64,000 nucleotides of DNA from Boswellia sacra (GCA_013180625.2 SNVD02001362.1:1-64000), one strand, 5' to 3'. Shown: positions 1-12,131, counted from the stretch's first letter. The notes: a model not told the origin generated them from the letters alone. A program made the numbers and translations.

Positions 1-1915
1 AAGTTGGTAGAGACAAGAGTTGTCCTTCAGGATATTCTATTTTTGGTGGAGTTTGCTCAAAACTTGTCAGAAGATTGCTAGAGAGATCCAAATAGATTAA
101 ACGTGGCCAAAATCCCAGCTTAAACAGTGAAAATTTGCCAGAAATTCTGTTATTGGAAAGGTCTAAAACCTGCAAAATTTGTGTGTTTCTTAAATAAAAA
201 GGGAAGTCAGTTAAGTTGCAATAGGAGCAGTAGAATTCCAAAAGGTTGGGCAAAGAAAAGCTGGTAGTAAATGACAATTGGCCGTTATGTGAAAGGTCAA
301 GAACTCGGAGGTTCTGCAGCATCGAGAACGTGCCTGGTTCCAAAATGCCACTCAAGTTGTTTGATGAAAGGTCGAGCTTAAAAAGATCCACAAGTTCAAA
401 CTTGGAACTTGGAATTGGACCTGCGAGTCTATTGTTTTGGAGAGATATAGACCGCACAAGTGGTAGAGTAAATAACCAAAATGGTATTCTACCATTAAGA
501 AAATTATCAGAAAAATCCATTTCAGTTAGATTCGAAAGCCCACTTACTTCATAAGGAATGTGACCAGTAAATTGGTTTTCTTTGAAGCATAATCGATCAA
601 GTTGTGTGAGGTTGAAAACTGATAATGGCAGTTGACCACTGAAGTTGTTACTTGACAGTGATAAAACAGTTAGTTTGCTAAGGTTACCAAAAACATCTGG
701 AATTTGTCCCGAAAATGTGTTACCGTTCAGTTCTAACCTGGTAAGCTCCCCAAGGTTACATATAGATGTTGGGATTTCACCAATAAAATCGTTGTATGAT
801 AAATCCAAAGATATGATTCTTGTGAGATTCCAAAATGATGCTGGAATGGACCCTGTGAAGTTGCAATGAGAAAGATCCAACACATTTAGGAATTTGAGAC
901 TGCCGATTGTTGCCGGTAGTTCTCCTGAGAAACTTGTGCCAGAAAGATCCAATACATTCAGGTATTTAAGACTGCCGATTGTTTCTGGTAGTTCTCTTGA
1001 GAAACTTGTGCCAGAAAGATCCAATACATTCAGGTATTCAAGACTGTCGATTGTTTCTGGTATTTCTCCTGAGAAACTTGTGCCAGAAAGATCCAACAAT
1101 TCAAGGGGACCACTCCAGTTAGAGTTCGGTAAATTACCTGTGAGCCAGTCATTACCAGACAAACATAGCCGCCGGAGAAAAGGGAGGTGGAAACCATCAT
1201 CTGGAAACCTACCTTGTAGGTAGGAATCTTTAAGACTAAGAGATATCAAGGAAGAAGACAAATTCACCAAGGAACCGGGGGCAACTGAAGACAAGTTGAC
1301 AGAGTCAAGATGAAGATATCTTAATTCTGTCAAGTTTTGCAACATCTTACTAAAACTCTCTTGGGAAAGTTCATAATAATAATCATAAGAGAGATCAAGT
1401 GAAACAAGCTTAGATAGGTGAGAGATCTCAACCGGAATTACGCCCCAGAAACGTGAGAAAGAAAGATTGAGATGTGTCAGTTCCCTGAACTGACCAAACT
1501 TGGATGAGGAATGGGATCCATAGAAATAATTATCAGCAAGATTGAGCCTCTGAAGATGATGGAGGAGGAAGAGGCTGCTGTTGTCATCGATAGTGCCAGA
1601 AAGGCAACTGGAGCTAAGGTCAAGGCCAATAACATGACCAGTGAAGGTATCACAAGTGACCCCATCCCATGAGCAGCAATCTCTATTCTTCGTCCAGGAC
1701 TTTGTCTTAGGATAATAAACACAGTACTCATAAGCAGAAAGGGAGTTACTGAAACGGAGTAAGGCAAAGCTTTGTTCAGGAGAGCAGAGTTTCTTGGCTG
1801 GTGGAGGATAAGATAAGTTAAAAGATGATGATGATGATGATGAAAGAACAGCTTGAAAATGCATGAACCAGAACAAGAACAAGAACAAGATGCGACATAA
1901 TGACCCAAACATCAT
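1..1915 (-). CDS. Receptor-like protein (Cf-9/RLP12 type), 3' part beyond window
   Basis: Extracellular LRR receptor-like protein of the disease-resistance/development class, acting at the plasma membrane. The minus-strand frame starts with two adjacent ATGs at 1915/1912 and stays open to base 2, about 638 codons. I spot-checked the frame at both edges and at several interior points and found no stop. Order of parts: hydrophobic signal peptide with a Leu/Phe run, a Ser run, the N-terminal cap (KLCSPEQSFALL, then NRDCCSWDGVTC) and about twenty plant-type LRRs (LxxLxLSxNxxxGxIP). The island domain, last LRRs and membrane helix lie beyond the left edge. It is a close paralogue of the gene at 14951-18154; position 1 here matches about 16216 there. 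It has two LRRs that the paralogue lacks (871-1086) and lacks a 45-residue unit that the paralogue has. Single exon, as usual for this family. Whether the full gene is intact cannot be seen. Confidence 0.9.
   Translation of the reverse strand, partial: MMFGSLCRILFLFLFWFMHFQAVLSSSSSSSFNLSYPPPAKKLCSPEQSFALLRFSNSLSAYEYCVYYPKTKSWTKNRDCCSWDGVTCDTFTGHVIGLDLSSSCLSGTIDDNSSLFLLHHLQRLNLADNYFYGSHSSSKFGQFRELTHLNLSFSRFWGVIPVEISHLSKLVSLDLSYDYYYELSQESFSKMLQNLTELRYLHLDSVNLSSVAPGSLVNLSSSLISLSLKDSYLQGRFPDDGFHLPFLRRLCLSGNDWLTGNLPNSNWSGPLELLDLSGTSFSGEIPETIDSLEYLNVLDLSGTSFSRELPETIGSLKYLNVLDLSGTSFSGELPATIGSLKFLNVLDLSHCNFTGSIPASFWNLTRIISLDLSYNDFIGEIPTSICNLGELTRLELNGNTFSGQIPDVFGNLSKLTVLSLSSNNFSGQLPLSVFNLTQLDRLCFKENQFTGHIPYEVSGLSNLTEMDFSDNFLNGRIPFWLFTLPLVRSISLQNNRLAGPIPSSKFELVDLFKLDLSSNNLSGILEPGTFSMLQNLRVLDLSHNGQLSFTTSFSLPNLLEFYCSYCNLTDFPFYLRNTQILQVLDLSNNRISGKFSLFKLGFWPRLIYLDLSSNLLTSFEQTPPKIEYPEGQLLSLPT
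871..1086 (-). repeat. Three tandem 72-bp LRR units in the RLP coding sequence
   Basis: The string aaagatccaa/aaagatcca recurs at 871, 943, 1015 and 1087, giving an exact 72-bp period (24 residues, one plant LRR). Consecutive units differ at only a few bases. Each encodes a variant of LNVLDLSGTSFSxELPxTI followed by GSLK. The paralogue at about 17215-17300 has a single corresponding LRR, so two units were gained in frame. Confidence 0.9.
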
Positions 1916-2616
1916 CTCTCTATTTTTACTAGAAACACAAGATGAGGAAAGCTTGCTGCATATGTGTTTGATAATCTCTCATTATATGTATATATGCACA
2001 CACTGCGAGGTCGATAGACGTCCCCTGTTGAATAAATACGGTTAATCGGCATGAATTTTACATATTTGTTATAAATTAATTATTTTGTTATAAATATAAG
2101 GTCTAATATAATAAAAATGGTGGAGTTTAATGGACTATAATAAGTATTATAATAATATTAGTAAAAGAGAAGATGAAATAATTGGGTTGGGGGGCTGTGA
2201 GAAAATGCTAAGAAGAGAAGAGAAATTGGCTAGGAGAAGAGAAAAATCAAATAAAGGAAATGAAAGCAAAAACGAAATGGAGAAGAGAAGCCATAATATA
2301 ATCTATCTTATTGATCTATTTTAGCCTAGATCTACTTCACTTTCATGCCCTTAGTTCATTGTGCTTTCACAATATCTAACCTAATTATGGTAAAAACTCT
2401 ATTTTCTTTAATTATTATAAATTCATTGCCTAATTTGATTCTTAATCTTAAATTAATATCAAATCTTTGTAAATTATCATTTAGTAAGTGTATTTATTTA
2501 TTAATAATATTATATATAATCTGCTATGATATTTGTCCTATAATATACAATACTTTAGTGATTCAAAAAGGGTTTTTTTTTTTTTTCTAAAACATCTATG
2601 AATCTTCTAAATATAG

Positions 2617-3120
2617 ATTGCTTTATAAATTTTGAAATCATTCAATTAATACTCAAAGTGGACATCTTAAGCTTTGTGGGTGTGTGCGCATGTATTTTTT
2701 TTTTTCTTATAAATTTTAAAATTATAGAGTAGAATACTTAAAATGAAAATGAAAACAAACATGAAACTTAATCGAGGGTTTGGGAATTAAAGGGGAGGGA
2801 AGAAAGGGGCAAAATGGTAAGTAAAGATGAGAACGATGCAAACAAAATAATCGTATACACTGGGTTAATGGCAAGTCAGTTGGAATATTAAATATATATA
2901 CGCTAAGCTTTATAAATTTTGAAATTATTCAATTAATATTCAAAGTGGACATCTTAAGCATTGTGGACGTGTGTGGGTGTATGTGTTTTTCTTTTTTCAA
3001 TTTTAAATTTGTGGAGTAGAAAAAAGAAAATGAAAATGAAACTTAACGAGGGTTTGGGTATTAAAGGGAAGGAAGAAAGGGGTAAAATGGTAAGTAAAAA
3101 GGAGAACGACGCAAACAAAT
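2617..3120. repeat. Diverged direct duplication, period about 289 bp
   Basis: The block starting ctttataaattttgaaat and running through caaagtggacatcttaagc occurs near 2620 and again near 2909. Both copies go on into similar agggtttggg and aaaggggnaaaatggtaagt segments (near 2775-2825 and 3050-3100). The corresponding flank of the other RLP (about 18930-19090) has only one copy, so the doubling happened after the segmental duplication or was lost there. Confidence 0.7.
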
Positions 3121-4011
3121 AATCATGGACATATGGACGTCATATTTAATCAAAATATAATGTAAAATGAAGTCACGCAGCTTTGAATACGTTGTCAATC
3201 AATACTTTAGGGTCCACATCATCTCATAATTCATTCAATAAATGACATGTCATTTACCTTATAGTTTGAAATAAAAATTTGAGAAGTGTATTGTTACTCT
3301 AAAATGTAAACTAAGATTTGAAAACTTTACTATCTCATGTATTTAGTAGGATTATTGATTTAGCACATAAGTTGTAGTCAGAATTAAAAGATTTTATTAT
3401 TTAAACGAGGTTATTAATTTATCAAGGTTTTATGCATTAGAGTGCAAGTAATTAATATTTTAACACTGTTCTATACCACTTCCCAAGTGCGTCTTAAGCT
3501 TTTTTTCAACCTATTAATATGCCACTATTATATTATTTATTTTAATTGTTCAATTTAATTATAATTTATACATCTCTAATCACACTAGACTAGGGTTTGT
3601 GTGTTCTGCCTAGTTTTGTTAAAGAGTGATTATAATTAGTATTAACATGGATAATAGAAGATGTGCTATTGTCGAAGCAGGTTCGAAAGAAAGCAATTTT
3701 TAGATTTTCTCCTATTCACACAATAAAGCATTATAGAGGAGAGTAATATTTTGGTTTCTTCAGGTCTAAAAGCATAGTCATTAACTGAGGGGTAGTGCAC
3801 CGTGTAATGAAAGATCGAGAAAAAGTGTGTTCAGTGAATGGAAAGTCTCTTTCGGTTTTTCAGCCATTGACTTCGTTGTACAGTGAGGAATACTTTAAAT
3901 TAATACTCGGTCGATATCTTCATTAGTATCATGGACTTTTGCTGTTGGCTTTGCAAAATGGAGGCTGATGGAGACGTCTTTTGTGGAAATAATGGCCTTC
4001 TTGCTTTTGGA

Positions 4012-4230
4012 TTTTATTACAGTACAATTATTATATCTATATAGATAGTGTATTTTATATGAAAATCATAAATATATCATAAAAATTATAAATAAATAAA
4101 AAATTTATATATAAAAAATATATAAATATTATAAATATGATTTTTTTATTCGCTTACAATGTTTAGGTATATGTTTACGATTTTTATATGTTACAGTGAA
4201 ACTGCTATATGGGTGTAGCAATTATGCTAT
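4012..4230. mobile_element. Possible AT-rich MITE
   Basis: A very AT-rich segment is bounded by imperfect inverted ends. The left end is ggattttattacagtacaat; the right end, read in reverse complement, is ggagtcatgctatagcataa. A related right end (tagcatgaccc) bounds the candidate at 12381-12621. No convincing target-site duplication was found, so the limits are approximate. Confidence 0.3.
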
Positions 4231-5984
4231 AGCATGACTCCTTTCTTTCTTTTACACAAATACAGCAAAGGAGACATTTGAACCAACGTACTGTGTCCTT
4301 CAAGAGAAAAATTAAAGAGGATAGGTCCCTATCAGTATTTAAATAATGTTAATTAACGCGTTGAGAATTTGAAAGTGAAGCTTTCGTTTAAGGTCTTCTT
4401 GCGGCGTGTGTTGCATATGGAGTTGTTCGGCACAGTTTAACTTTGACAGTGAACCCAACACCCCCCAAAAGATTTCCTGTGTGATAACAATAATAGAAAC
4501 CCTGTATAATCTCAGAAATGCTTCAATCGTACATGAATTTGAGAACTGACCGAACCTGCATTTATTTATTTATTTCCCTCGAACTTACGGGTCCAATTAG
4601 GAATTTATTGCAATCGTGTATGTATATAATGAATTGGATGTGATCGAAACGATGCGTTTAATCGCAATCTACTGGGAAACTAGTGGAGGTCTAGATCCTG
4701 CACTGTGGAATACTCTGTAAATAAATAGTTGACATCCCAATTCTTGGTCACTATAGATTTCATGTAAACAAATGCTAATTCCGTCGCTGGTCTCGTGGTT
4801 TCCATTCATAGTAATAAATGAAGAGAGTCGTTATGTTACTTTAAACAATAACATATCCAAAATAGCAAAATCTTTAAACAATAAAGAGAACACATTTATA
4901 GTAAAAGCAAATTATGTGAAATAAAGTAAAAACAATTTTTTTTCCTTTTTCTTTTGTAATTAAACTTTGATTGATACGAGGACAAACAATAATGCGAGAC
5001 TTAGAATATTTATACAATATAAATTTTATAATATGAAGTAATAACCTAAGTAACAAAATCCTATTAGAGATGTAATTCCATCATTCACTTTTATTTTTAT
5101 CCTCCTCCAATGAATTTTCATCATATAGACTGCTATATCATATTGTAAAATATATGTTACATGAATATTGTAAGTCTAGTATTACTTTTAAGACAAAACT
5201 CTGCATTTACTAGAAAAGTAAGTGCATTTTTTTTTTAACCACCTTTATCATCATCTTACGTGTTTCTGCTCATACCCCATATTCAAATCGGCCTTCAAAT
5301 CCGACCCCAATTGGCCGACCTTAAAATTGATGTTTATCTTCTGACTTGGACATAAAATTCATTAATTACGTCAAGGGATATACTATATTATATCACCAAT
5401 GAACCGACCTCTTTATATTTGGCCCCCTCTTATCATCCCAAATCTTACAACAATAAACAGAAAAAAATTATACTAAAAGCAAATTATGTGAAATAAAGTA
5501 GAAGCAATTTTTTCCTTTTTTTATTTTTTTATTTTTTAATTGAACTTGATTGATATTAGGACAAAACTTGCACGATGACAATCGATTCTCAAATTTAAGG
5601 ACGAAGGAGTGGATGAACATATATAAACTCATCATTGATCAAGAGATTACTTGGCCCCATCATATAATCACAAATGCCCATCATTTTAGCCGTCCAGTAA
5701 TCCTGATCTTCATACCAAGAGATTGAAGAAACAAGGCAAAACAAGAAAATTTGGGAACAAATAGTAAACACACCAACAAGAATCCACGATCCAATGACTG
5801 ATCTTTCAGTGGGAGACTGGGAGTGTGGGACCATTCAAATTTTTGCTAAATGATGCAACTTTCCTTCGTGGCTGCACTTTCTTTCCAAAAGAAAAAACAG
5901 TATTAATAAATAATACACCCAATCTTAAGACCAATGCAATGGCAAAATCAAAGCCCAAAAATCTATGATGCTCAAGCTTGGTGG

Positions 5985-6190
5985 GACAGTCTCTGAAGAC
6001 CTGCTCCATGTTCGGAGTTTCCTTCAATTCACGGCAAGCAACTTCAAGAGCCGAATCTATAGAATTTCTTTGTTACAAAGTAACCAGCCATAATGCCTTG
6101 GTACAGTAGCACGGCAGCAACAACACGCACAAAGAAGTGGGGCCAAATTCTTCCATAGCTCTCGTAAACTTTGAGTGCTTTGAGTGCCTG
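5985..6190 (-). pseudogene. ERD4/CSC1-like (OSCA family) C-terminal fragment
   Basis: Reading minus from 6190, one frame gives QALKALKVYESYGRIWPHFF and then VRVVAAVLLYQGIMAGYF and VTKKFYRF. A shifted frame then gives DSALEVACRELKETPNMEQV. These match the last transmembrane segment and C-terminal tail of plant ERD4-type CSC1/OSCA proteins (DUF221/RSN1_7TM), plasma-membrane osmosensitive cation channels. A frameshift between KKFYRF and DSALEV, probably with a small deletion, breaks the frame. After about 5985 the sequence no longer resembles the family. The N-terminal part of a similar gene lies at 30781-31359 on the same strand. Confidence 0.75.
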
Positions 6191-7559
6191 TTGTCAAAGA
6201 ACTAAACTTATAGACGAGAAATCACTGTCTTGAAATTCATAGCGCACATCATATACTGTTTTAGATCTATACGCACGCATTGTGCTATTAAGAAAGTTGT
6301 GCCATTCTTAAAGCACATCATGACAAAAGAAGATTTAAAACTGCTGACGCTTTCTAGTTATCATCCTTCTAATGGAAAAAATAATTACCAAAGAGAACAT
6401 AAGAATAGTCTAGCACTAGAGATGACAAAGCTTGCAAGAAATAAGAAAGCACATAAAATGGACTGAAAATTCAAAGTGATTGAATACAGTGACATGCAGC
6501 TGGGTAGCATATTAGTAATCATTTTTTTTTAAATGTATATATAAAATGCTTAATATTTCAACTTTCTAAAGAGTCATGATGGATTTTGACTCGTGGAAAA
6601 GGGGCAGAACACCTCAAGTCTCCCACTATGAAGCTATTTGACTCGTGGAAGAGCGGAAGAAGACCTCCCAAGTCTCCCTCTATGAGACTATTTGATTCGT
6701 GGAAGAGGGGAAGAAGACCTCTCAAGTCTCCCACTATGAAGCTATAATGGTGAAAAATTAATAATGATAATCGCCAAGCCATTGGGGAGAATCTTTTAGT
6801 CTTTAGGTCCTTTATCTGTGTAATATCCAGAATTTGGAGATTTTCCAAATAGCTAGGCTCAATATGATGACCCTATCCGTGGGGTTAAATTGCTAATCCA
6901 AAAGGGGAAGGCCTTTGGAAATTTTTCACTTTGTATCAGTCAAGTCTTTAAAATCATCAGTTCATGAGCCATGTGATTCTATGAGTCTTTCGTACAGAAT
7001 AAATATTTAAATTTCCAGGCCCTTTCCGTATTTGGAAAGAATGGGCTCTTGAATGTAGGAATTGGAACAGAGAAGCTGAAGTCTCCTTTCAACCATATAT
7101 ATATAACTATTATGAATCATTAGCTCATTAAAAGCTGAAAGGCCCAAAACCAATATCTCACTGTCCTATGTCATCGATCTCATATAAATTTGATTGAAAT
7201 AGTTGAACCAAAATAAAGATTAATCGAAATGGTTAAACCAAGGAAGGGCTGATTGGTACTTTTATTATATATGTATCCTCACTATTTTCTTAAATAATAT
7301 CACATTAATAATTTAAACATATATATTTTCTCCACTGTAATGTAGTTTTCTATTGAATAAAAATGTTTTAAAAAAGAAAAAAGAATGAATTGATTTGAAG
7401 TTGTGCTAGTTTGTAATCAATGTAAAAGCAATGGGTTTGAGTTATATAAACCCCAAAACCCTCTCAACAACTCTTATCTATGTGTACTCAATATTTATTT
7501 TTTAAAAATAAATATATAATTAATCATCTAAAATAATATGAATATATTGTGATAGACTA
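6191..7559. other. Intergenic
   Basis: No supportable gene. It contains a short degenerate tandem repeat (6588-6748). The 96-codon minus frame over that repeat is repetitive and is not credible as a gene. Confidence 0.6.
6588..6748. repeat. Degenerate tandem repeat, 3 units of 52-54 bp
   Basis: Units begin gactcgtgga (6588), gactcgtgga (6640) and gattcgtgga (6694). Each continues into agaagacct, caagtctccc and tatgaagcta-type segments with point differences. Confidence 0.8.
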
Positions 7560-8180
7560 CGGATCGTACAACCAAATTTTATCCAAGAATCAAACAATAT
7601 CAAACACAATAAAGATATTAATCATAGCAAATAATAATAAGCAGAAAATATAATTAAGAGACGACACCAAGAATTATAGTGATTCGGCAAATTATGCCTA
7701 CATCTACTTTGAAAGACTGCAGAGAATTATTTCACTATAAAGAAAACAAAATTACGAGGCTTGCAATACTCTCTTACACCAAGAAACACTTTTTTCTTAG
7801 CTATCACGTTTTCCCAAAAATCATACAAGAGAATATTCAGAAGTCTCTCACAAAATAAACAAAACAGTCTATTTATAGTTTCCAGTCAATGTACAATAAC
7901 CGTCTCTGGTGCAGCAGCACCAAACACTTGGCATGGGAGCGCCAACTCCTGCCTTAACAGGTTTGCGTGTTCTTCAGGTTGGCGTAGCGGCAGGGACCAC
8001 CTGGTGCAGGAGCGCGAGGTCTCTAACTGCAAGCCATCTGACAATGCCTTAGAAAAATCTATAGATAGGCAATTATTGTTAAACATCGATACTTTACGAA
8101 GATGTGAACTGGCCTTCAAAAGATAATCTAGACTGAAAGTCTTGATGAGTCTAAGTTCAAGCTCCCCTGGTATAGCATCT
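7560..8180. mobile_element. Unclassified retroelement-like remnant
   Basis: The segment has phrases of the kind seen in plant LTR/terminal regions (accaagaattatagtgattc, ggcaaattatgcctacatc) and a GC-richer stretch at about 7900-8040 unlike its surroundings, with overlapping frames on both strands. No protease, RT or integrase motif and no paired terminal repeat is visible. I infer a solo or decayed repeat; class unknown. Confidence 0.3.
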
Positions 8181-8441
8181 CATCTATGCCCTTCCAAAAG
8201 CTATTATCTTGTGCAATGATCTCAAAGCCTCGAAAAGGGAAAAGGACAAACCAAGTTTGATAGCAAGAAACTACAATTCGAAAAAGTAAATTAATATGTT
8301 TTTAAGTAATCGATAAGAAACTGATGTTGAAATTAGAAAATATATTAGAACAAACTAATAATTTTGTTGAACGCAGTAAAAACTATACTTGAGCTATATA
8401 ACAAATCGAAAACATACCATTAGAAGCATCACTTGCGCTTA

Positions 8442-11393
8442 TCAATTTCTTCTTCCTCTAAACCTTCCCCCCAACCTTCTCACCATCATTGATTGGTTCC
8501 TTTCGACCATGCTTGCAAACCATTGTTGTTTTCTTGTCTCAAATACAATATATCCTATAGAGAAACCAATTACGAATCCACAGCCATAACCGATCATCGT
8601 GACTTTCCAATCAAACCAGCTCAAAGTATCATCTTCTTTAGGGAATTTAGTTGGTTGCAATGGTTTTTGTGGCTTGTTGCTGCCAAATTTTTTTTTGACA
8701 ATGGCAATCCACACAACCCAAATGACCCATGTAGGAATCACTTTGAAATGTATCAAATTGCTTCCCCTTAGGTATAGGTCCCTTAAGCTGGTTGTGTGAA
8801 AGGTTTAGCATTGCAAGAGATGTAAGTCTTGCCAACCGCAAAAGAATATCTCCAGAAAGCTTGTTTGAGGATAGATCTAACTTCTTGAGCTGTGTCATAT
8901 TTTCAAATGATGATGGAATATGGCCTGTAAGCTTATTTTGGGAAATGTTGAGCATTTTGAGTGAATTAAAGTTTCCAATTCCTCCTGGAATTCCTCCTTC
9001 AAACAGGTTGCCAGACAAATCCATGGCATTCAAAAAGGTTAATATTCGATCTATGCCTCTGATGACTCTTTTGATTGTCAGATTTATTGAATAAAATTCA
9101 TAGATACCACCCCTCAGAAATTAACTTTCCATATAGTCTATAAAAACTTCATATAGTGCCCTTGCATCAAAGCCTTGAAATTTTTGAAATATTTTGTTGG
9201 TAAATGACTACAGAATTGATTGTGGGAGAGATCAAGTATTCGCAACACAGGAAAAGGAAATCTTGTGGTGGAATTTCCAATTGGACCATGAAATCTATTA
9301 GATCTCATGATAAGAACTTGCAGTCTTGGAAGAGATGCTAACCAATGGGGAAAGGTCTTGAAATTAAAATCTTATTATTTCCAACATTTAGGACTTCAAG
9401 TGAACTTGAATAATCAAAAGGTGGTAATGGCCCCTCTAATTGATTGCCATTAAGATTAAGATATTGAATATTGCACTTTGCAAATGATTGAGGGATGCTA
9501 CCATGAAAATGGTTCATTTGGAGATTCAAGATGTTGAGATTATCAAAGTGTCCTAGACATTGTGGAACTGTTCCATTAAAACTGTTATTCGATAAAGAAA
9601 GATATTCAATACATTTGAATTTGCAAAATGATGAAGGAATCTCTCCCGTCAATCTATTATTTGAAACCGAAAAGAACGCCATCCTATCAGTTGGCTGATC
9701 AAAAAGTGGTTCTTGGAGCAAGTTTGATTTGAAGGTCAAGAAACATCAGTTGGTTTAAATTTGATGGATTTGTCTCAAAACTAGTTATAAAATTGTGAGA
9801 GAAGTTCAAATATAACAAATTTTGCGCCAATTCCAACTTGTATGCAGAAATTTTGCCTAATAAATTGTTGTTTGAAAGGTCTAAATTTTCTAAATCCTTT
9901 GCACACCTTAAGAACAATGGAACTTCGCTTAAGTTGCATGAACGAAAATTGACGCATGTAAGGTTGGGCAAGGTAAAGTTGGCATTGATGCATGGTGTTA
10001 AATATACTTGACTATTATGTGAGAAGTCAATTTTTTGGAGAATTTTTTGGAGACTTTTGAGTCTTGAAAACATGTCGGACTGTAAAACGCCACTCATATT
10101 ATTTGATGAAAGGTCAAGCTTAGTAATATTCACAAGATCAAGAACAGAACTCCGAATGAGACCTGAAAGCTTGTTATTTTCAAGGTATAAAATCTGCAAA
10201 GATGGTAGTGAAGAGCCATTTACTTGACAGGGAATTTGGCCCACAAATTGGTTTTCGGAAAAGTCTAGTGTAGAAATTCGTGGACGATTGAATGCCGATG
10301 ATGGCAGCAGGTCACTGAAGCTATTTTGAGCAACCCTTAGAAGAGTTAATTTGGTGAGGTTATCGAAAACGTCCTGAAAAGGATTTATCTCGAAGATATA
10401 AATTTGTGAGATCCCTAAGTTTGGATATAGACGATGGAACTCCGCCAGTAAAGTCATTGGATGACAAATCCTAAGAAATGATTTTCGTGAGGTTCCCAAG
10501 GGATGCTGGAATTGATCCTTTAAATTAGCTTTGAGAAAGACGGAGTTTCTTCAAGTATTTAAGGTTGACTATTGTGTAAGGTAGTTCTCCTGAGAAACTT
10601 GTGGCAGAGAGATCCAGTAGTGTAAGGGGACCACTCCGGTTAGATTTTGGTAAATTACCTGTAACAAAGCCATTATCAGACAAACTTAGCTGTCGAAGAA
10701 AAGGTTGGTGGAGAACATCATTTGGGAACCAGCCTCGTTGGTGGGAACCTTCAAGACTAAGAGATATCAAGGAAGAAGACAAATTCACCATGGAACCGGG
10801 GGCAACCAAAGACAAGTTGAGAAGAGTCAAGATGAAGATATCTTAATTTTGTCAGGTTTTGCAACATCTCATTGAAACTATCTTGGCTTAGTTCTGCAAC
10901 AATATAAGATGGATCAAGTGAAACAAGCTTGGATAGGTAAAAGATTTCAGTGGGAGCTGGGCCAGAGAAAGACATTTCAGAAAGATTGAGATGTGTTAGT
11001 TCCCTGAACTGACCAAACTTGGATGAGAGGTTGGATATTTCGAAATAATTATGAGCAAGATTGAGCGTCTGAAGATGATGGAGGGAGAGGCTGCTGTTGT
11101 CGTGGATAGTGCCAGAAAGGCAACAGGAACTAAAGGTCAAGGCCAATAACATGGCCAGTGAAGGTATCACCAGTGACCCCATCCCATGAGCAGCAATCTC
11201 TATTCTCCTTCCAGGAGTTCGTCTTAGGATAATCACAGAATTCGTCAACCAAAAGGGGGTTCTTGAAATGTAGTAAGGAAAAGCTTTGTTCAGGGGAGCA
11301 GAGTTTGTTGGGTGATGGAGAAGAAGATAAGTTGAAAGGCGATAAAAGAATAACTTGAAAATGCAAGAACAAGAAGAAGAAGAGGTGCCACAT
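8442..11393 (-). pseudogene. Receptor-like protein pseudogene with multiple frameshifts and stops
   Basis: A full-length but broken RLP. It begins MWHLFFFLFLHFQ (ATG at 11393), has the cap (NRDCCSWDGVTG) and LRR blocks, and ends with the typical membrane helix and basic tail (WKVTMIGYGCGFVIGFSIGY, then RRLGGRFRGRRN, stop at 8442). Disruptions seen: an extra T after GHVIGLDL (about 11143) that makes a stop; a frameshift after LRYLHLDSS (about 10830); a TAA replacing the Asn of the CNFKGSIP-type motif (about 10525); a nearby TAG (about 10470); frameshifts near 9740, 9345 and 8700; and apparent loss of much of the island region (about 9040-9200). The membrane helix keeps the GxxxGxxxG pattern. 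It is more diverged from the other two RLPs than they are from each other, so it is an older paralogue. The cap motif VTC has become VTG. Confidence 0.88.
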
Positions 11394-12062
11394 CTTTGTC
11401 TTTTAACCTGACTAGAAATGGAAGATAAGGAAAGCTGAAACTGATTGTTGAGAGAGACGAGATGCGAAGCCCAAATATCTAATCGTCTATATAGGGAAGC
11501 AAGTTCAATTGAAAAAATTGAATTATGATATAACACAGGCACCCCTGGTCAAGTAGTTCCGAATAAAAGTCTGGACACATTAATTATGTAACTTGTAAAA
11601 AGTGGGATGAAAGTTCCTGCTAATTTCCTTTTGAATACCAAAAATCAAAGAGTTATATACACACACAGGTAAGTATTAATATCAGCTTCTCATAAAAATA
11701 TATGGTTGTACATAATACTATTATAATTTACATATGTTACTTTTATTCGTCTAATTGGATTAATTCCACTGCATTTTATTTTGTCTTTTTTTTTAAAGAA
11801 AAAATTTTGTACATGTAACAGGAGTTGATATAAAAATCAGTTGTTTGTATCATTAAGTTAATTTAATTTTCACTTCTATTTATGTATCATGTATTTGAAT
11901 GGAAAGATTGATGAAGCTAAGTGGCTGCAATGTGCGTACATATAGCTAAAACCCACGAATCTTCGGTCTAAAGGAGGAACCATAATGCCATCATTGTCAT
12001 AAATTTGGCCTTAACACCATTGATAACTGCACAGGGTATCATTTAATATCATGCATGGTTGT

Positions 12063-12131
12063 ACACACGCAAACACACAAACACACACACACACACATAC
12101 ATACATACATATATATATGTGTGTGTGTGTA
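12063..12131. repeat. CA/TA/TG microsatellite
   Basis: A compound run of acacac, atacatac, atatat and gtgtgt. The two ends are mutually complementary (cacacac ... gtgtgtg), so it can fold on itself. Confidence 0.9.

Larger units (their letters stand above)
1..3850. repeat. Segmental duplication copy A (partner 16216-19770)
   Basis: The partial RLP and about 1.9 kb of its 5' flank are paralogous to 16216-19770. The match runs through the coding region and the start-codon flank; 1927-2050 and 18171-18290 are nearly identical, including the stretch ctgcgaggtcgatagacg. It continues through 2210-2600 (about 18540-18900) and to the block around 3720-3850 (about 19640-19770), with indels. Weaker similarity continues at 4400-4860 versus about 21430-21780. 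Confidence 0.85.
1916..5984. other. Intergenic, AT-rich, RLP 5' flank
   Basis: No supportable gene. The stretch holds the RLP upstream region shared with 18155-19770, a diverged internal duplication (2617-3120), a possible MITE (about 4012-4230) and a second short duplicated block (4900-4987 versus 5472-5567, both starting with taaaagcaaattatgtgaaa). Open frames of 60-80 codons at 4874-5056 and 5595-5834 (minus) have no recognisable domain. Confidence 0.6.

Noticed and set aside
246..1223. Three plus-strand open frames of 74-109 codons
   Set aside because: They are antisense shadows of the LRR coding sequence on the minus strand. Repetitive LRR codons leave the opposite strand open; there is no domain of their own.
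1477..1908. Minus-strand frame starting MGHYVASCSCSC
   Set aside because: It is the +1 shadow of the RLP signal peptide and cap. The same shadow appears at 17884-18147 of the intact gene.
5595..5834. 79-codon minus frame with a hydrophobic segment, next to the ERD4-like scrap
   Set aside because: I could not match it to ERD4/OSCA or any family. It may be chance openness after the C-terminal remnant.
6558..6848. 96-codon minus frame with repeated LLPLFHESNS
   Set aside because: It only translates the 52-54-bp tandem repeat; no family resemblance and the repeat lengths are not multiples of three throughout.
12063..12131. CA/TG run considered as a structured RNA or promoter element
   Set aside because: A plain compound microsatellite explains it.
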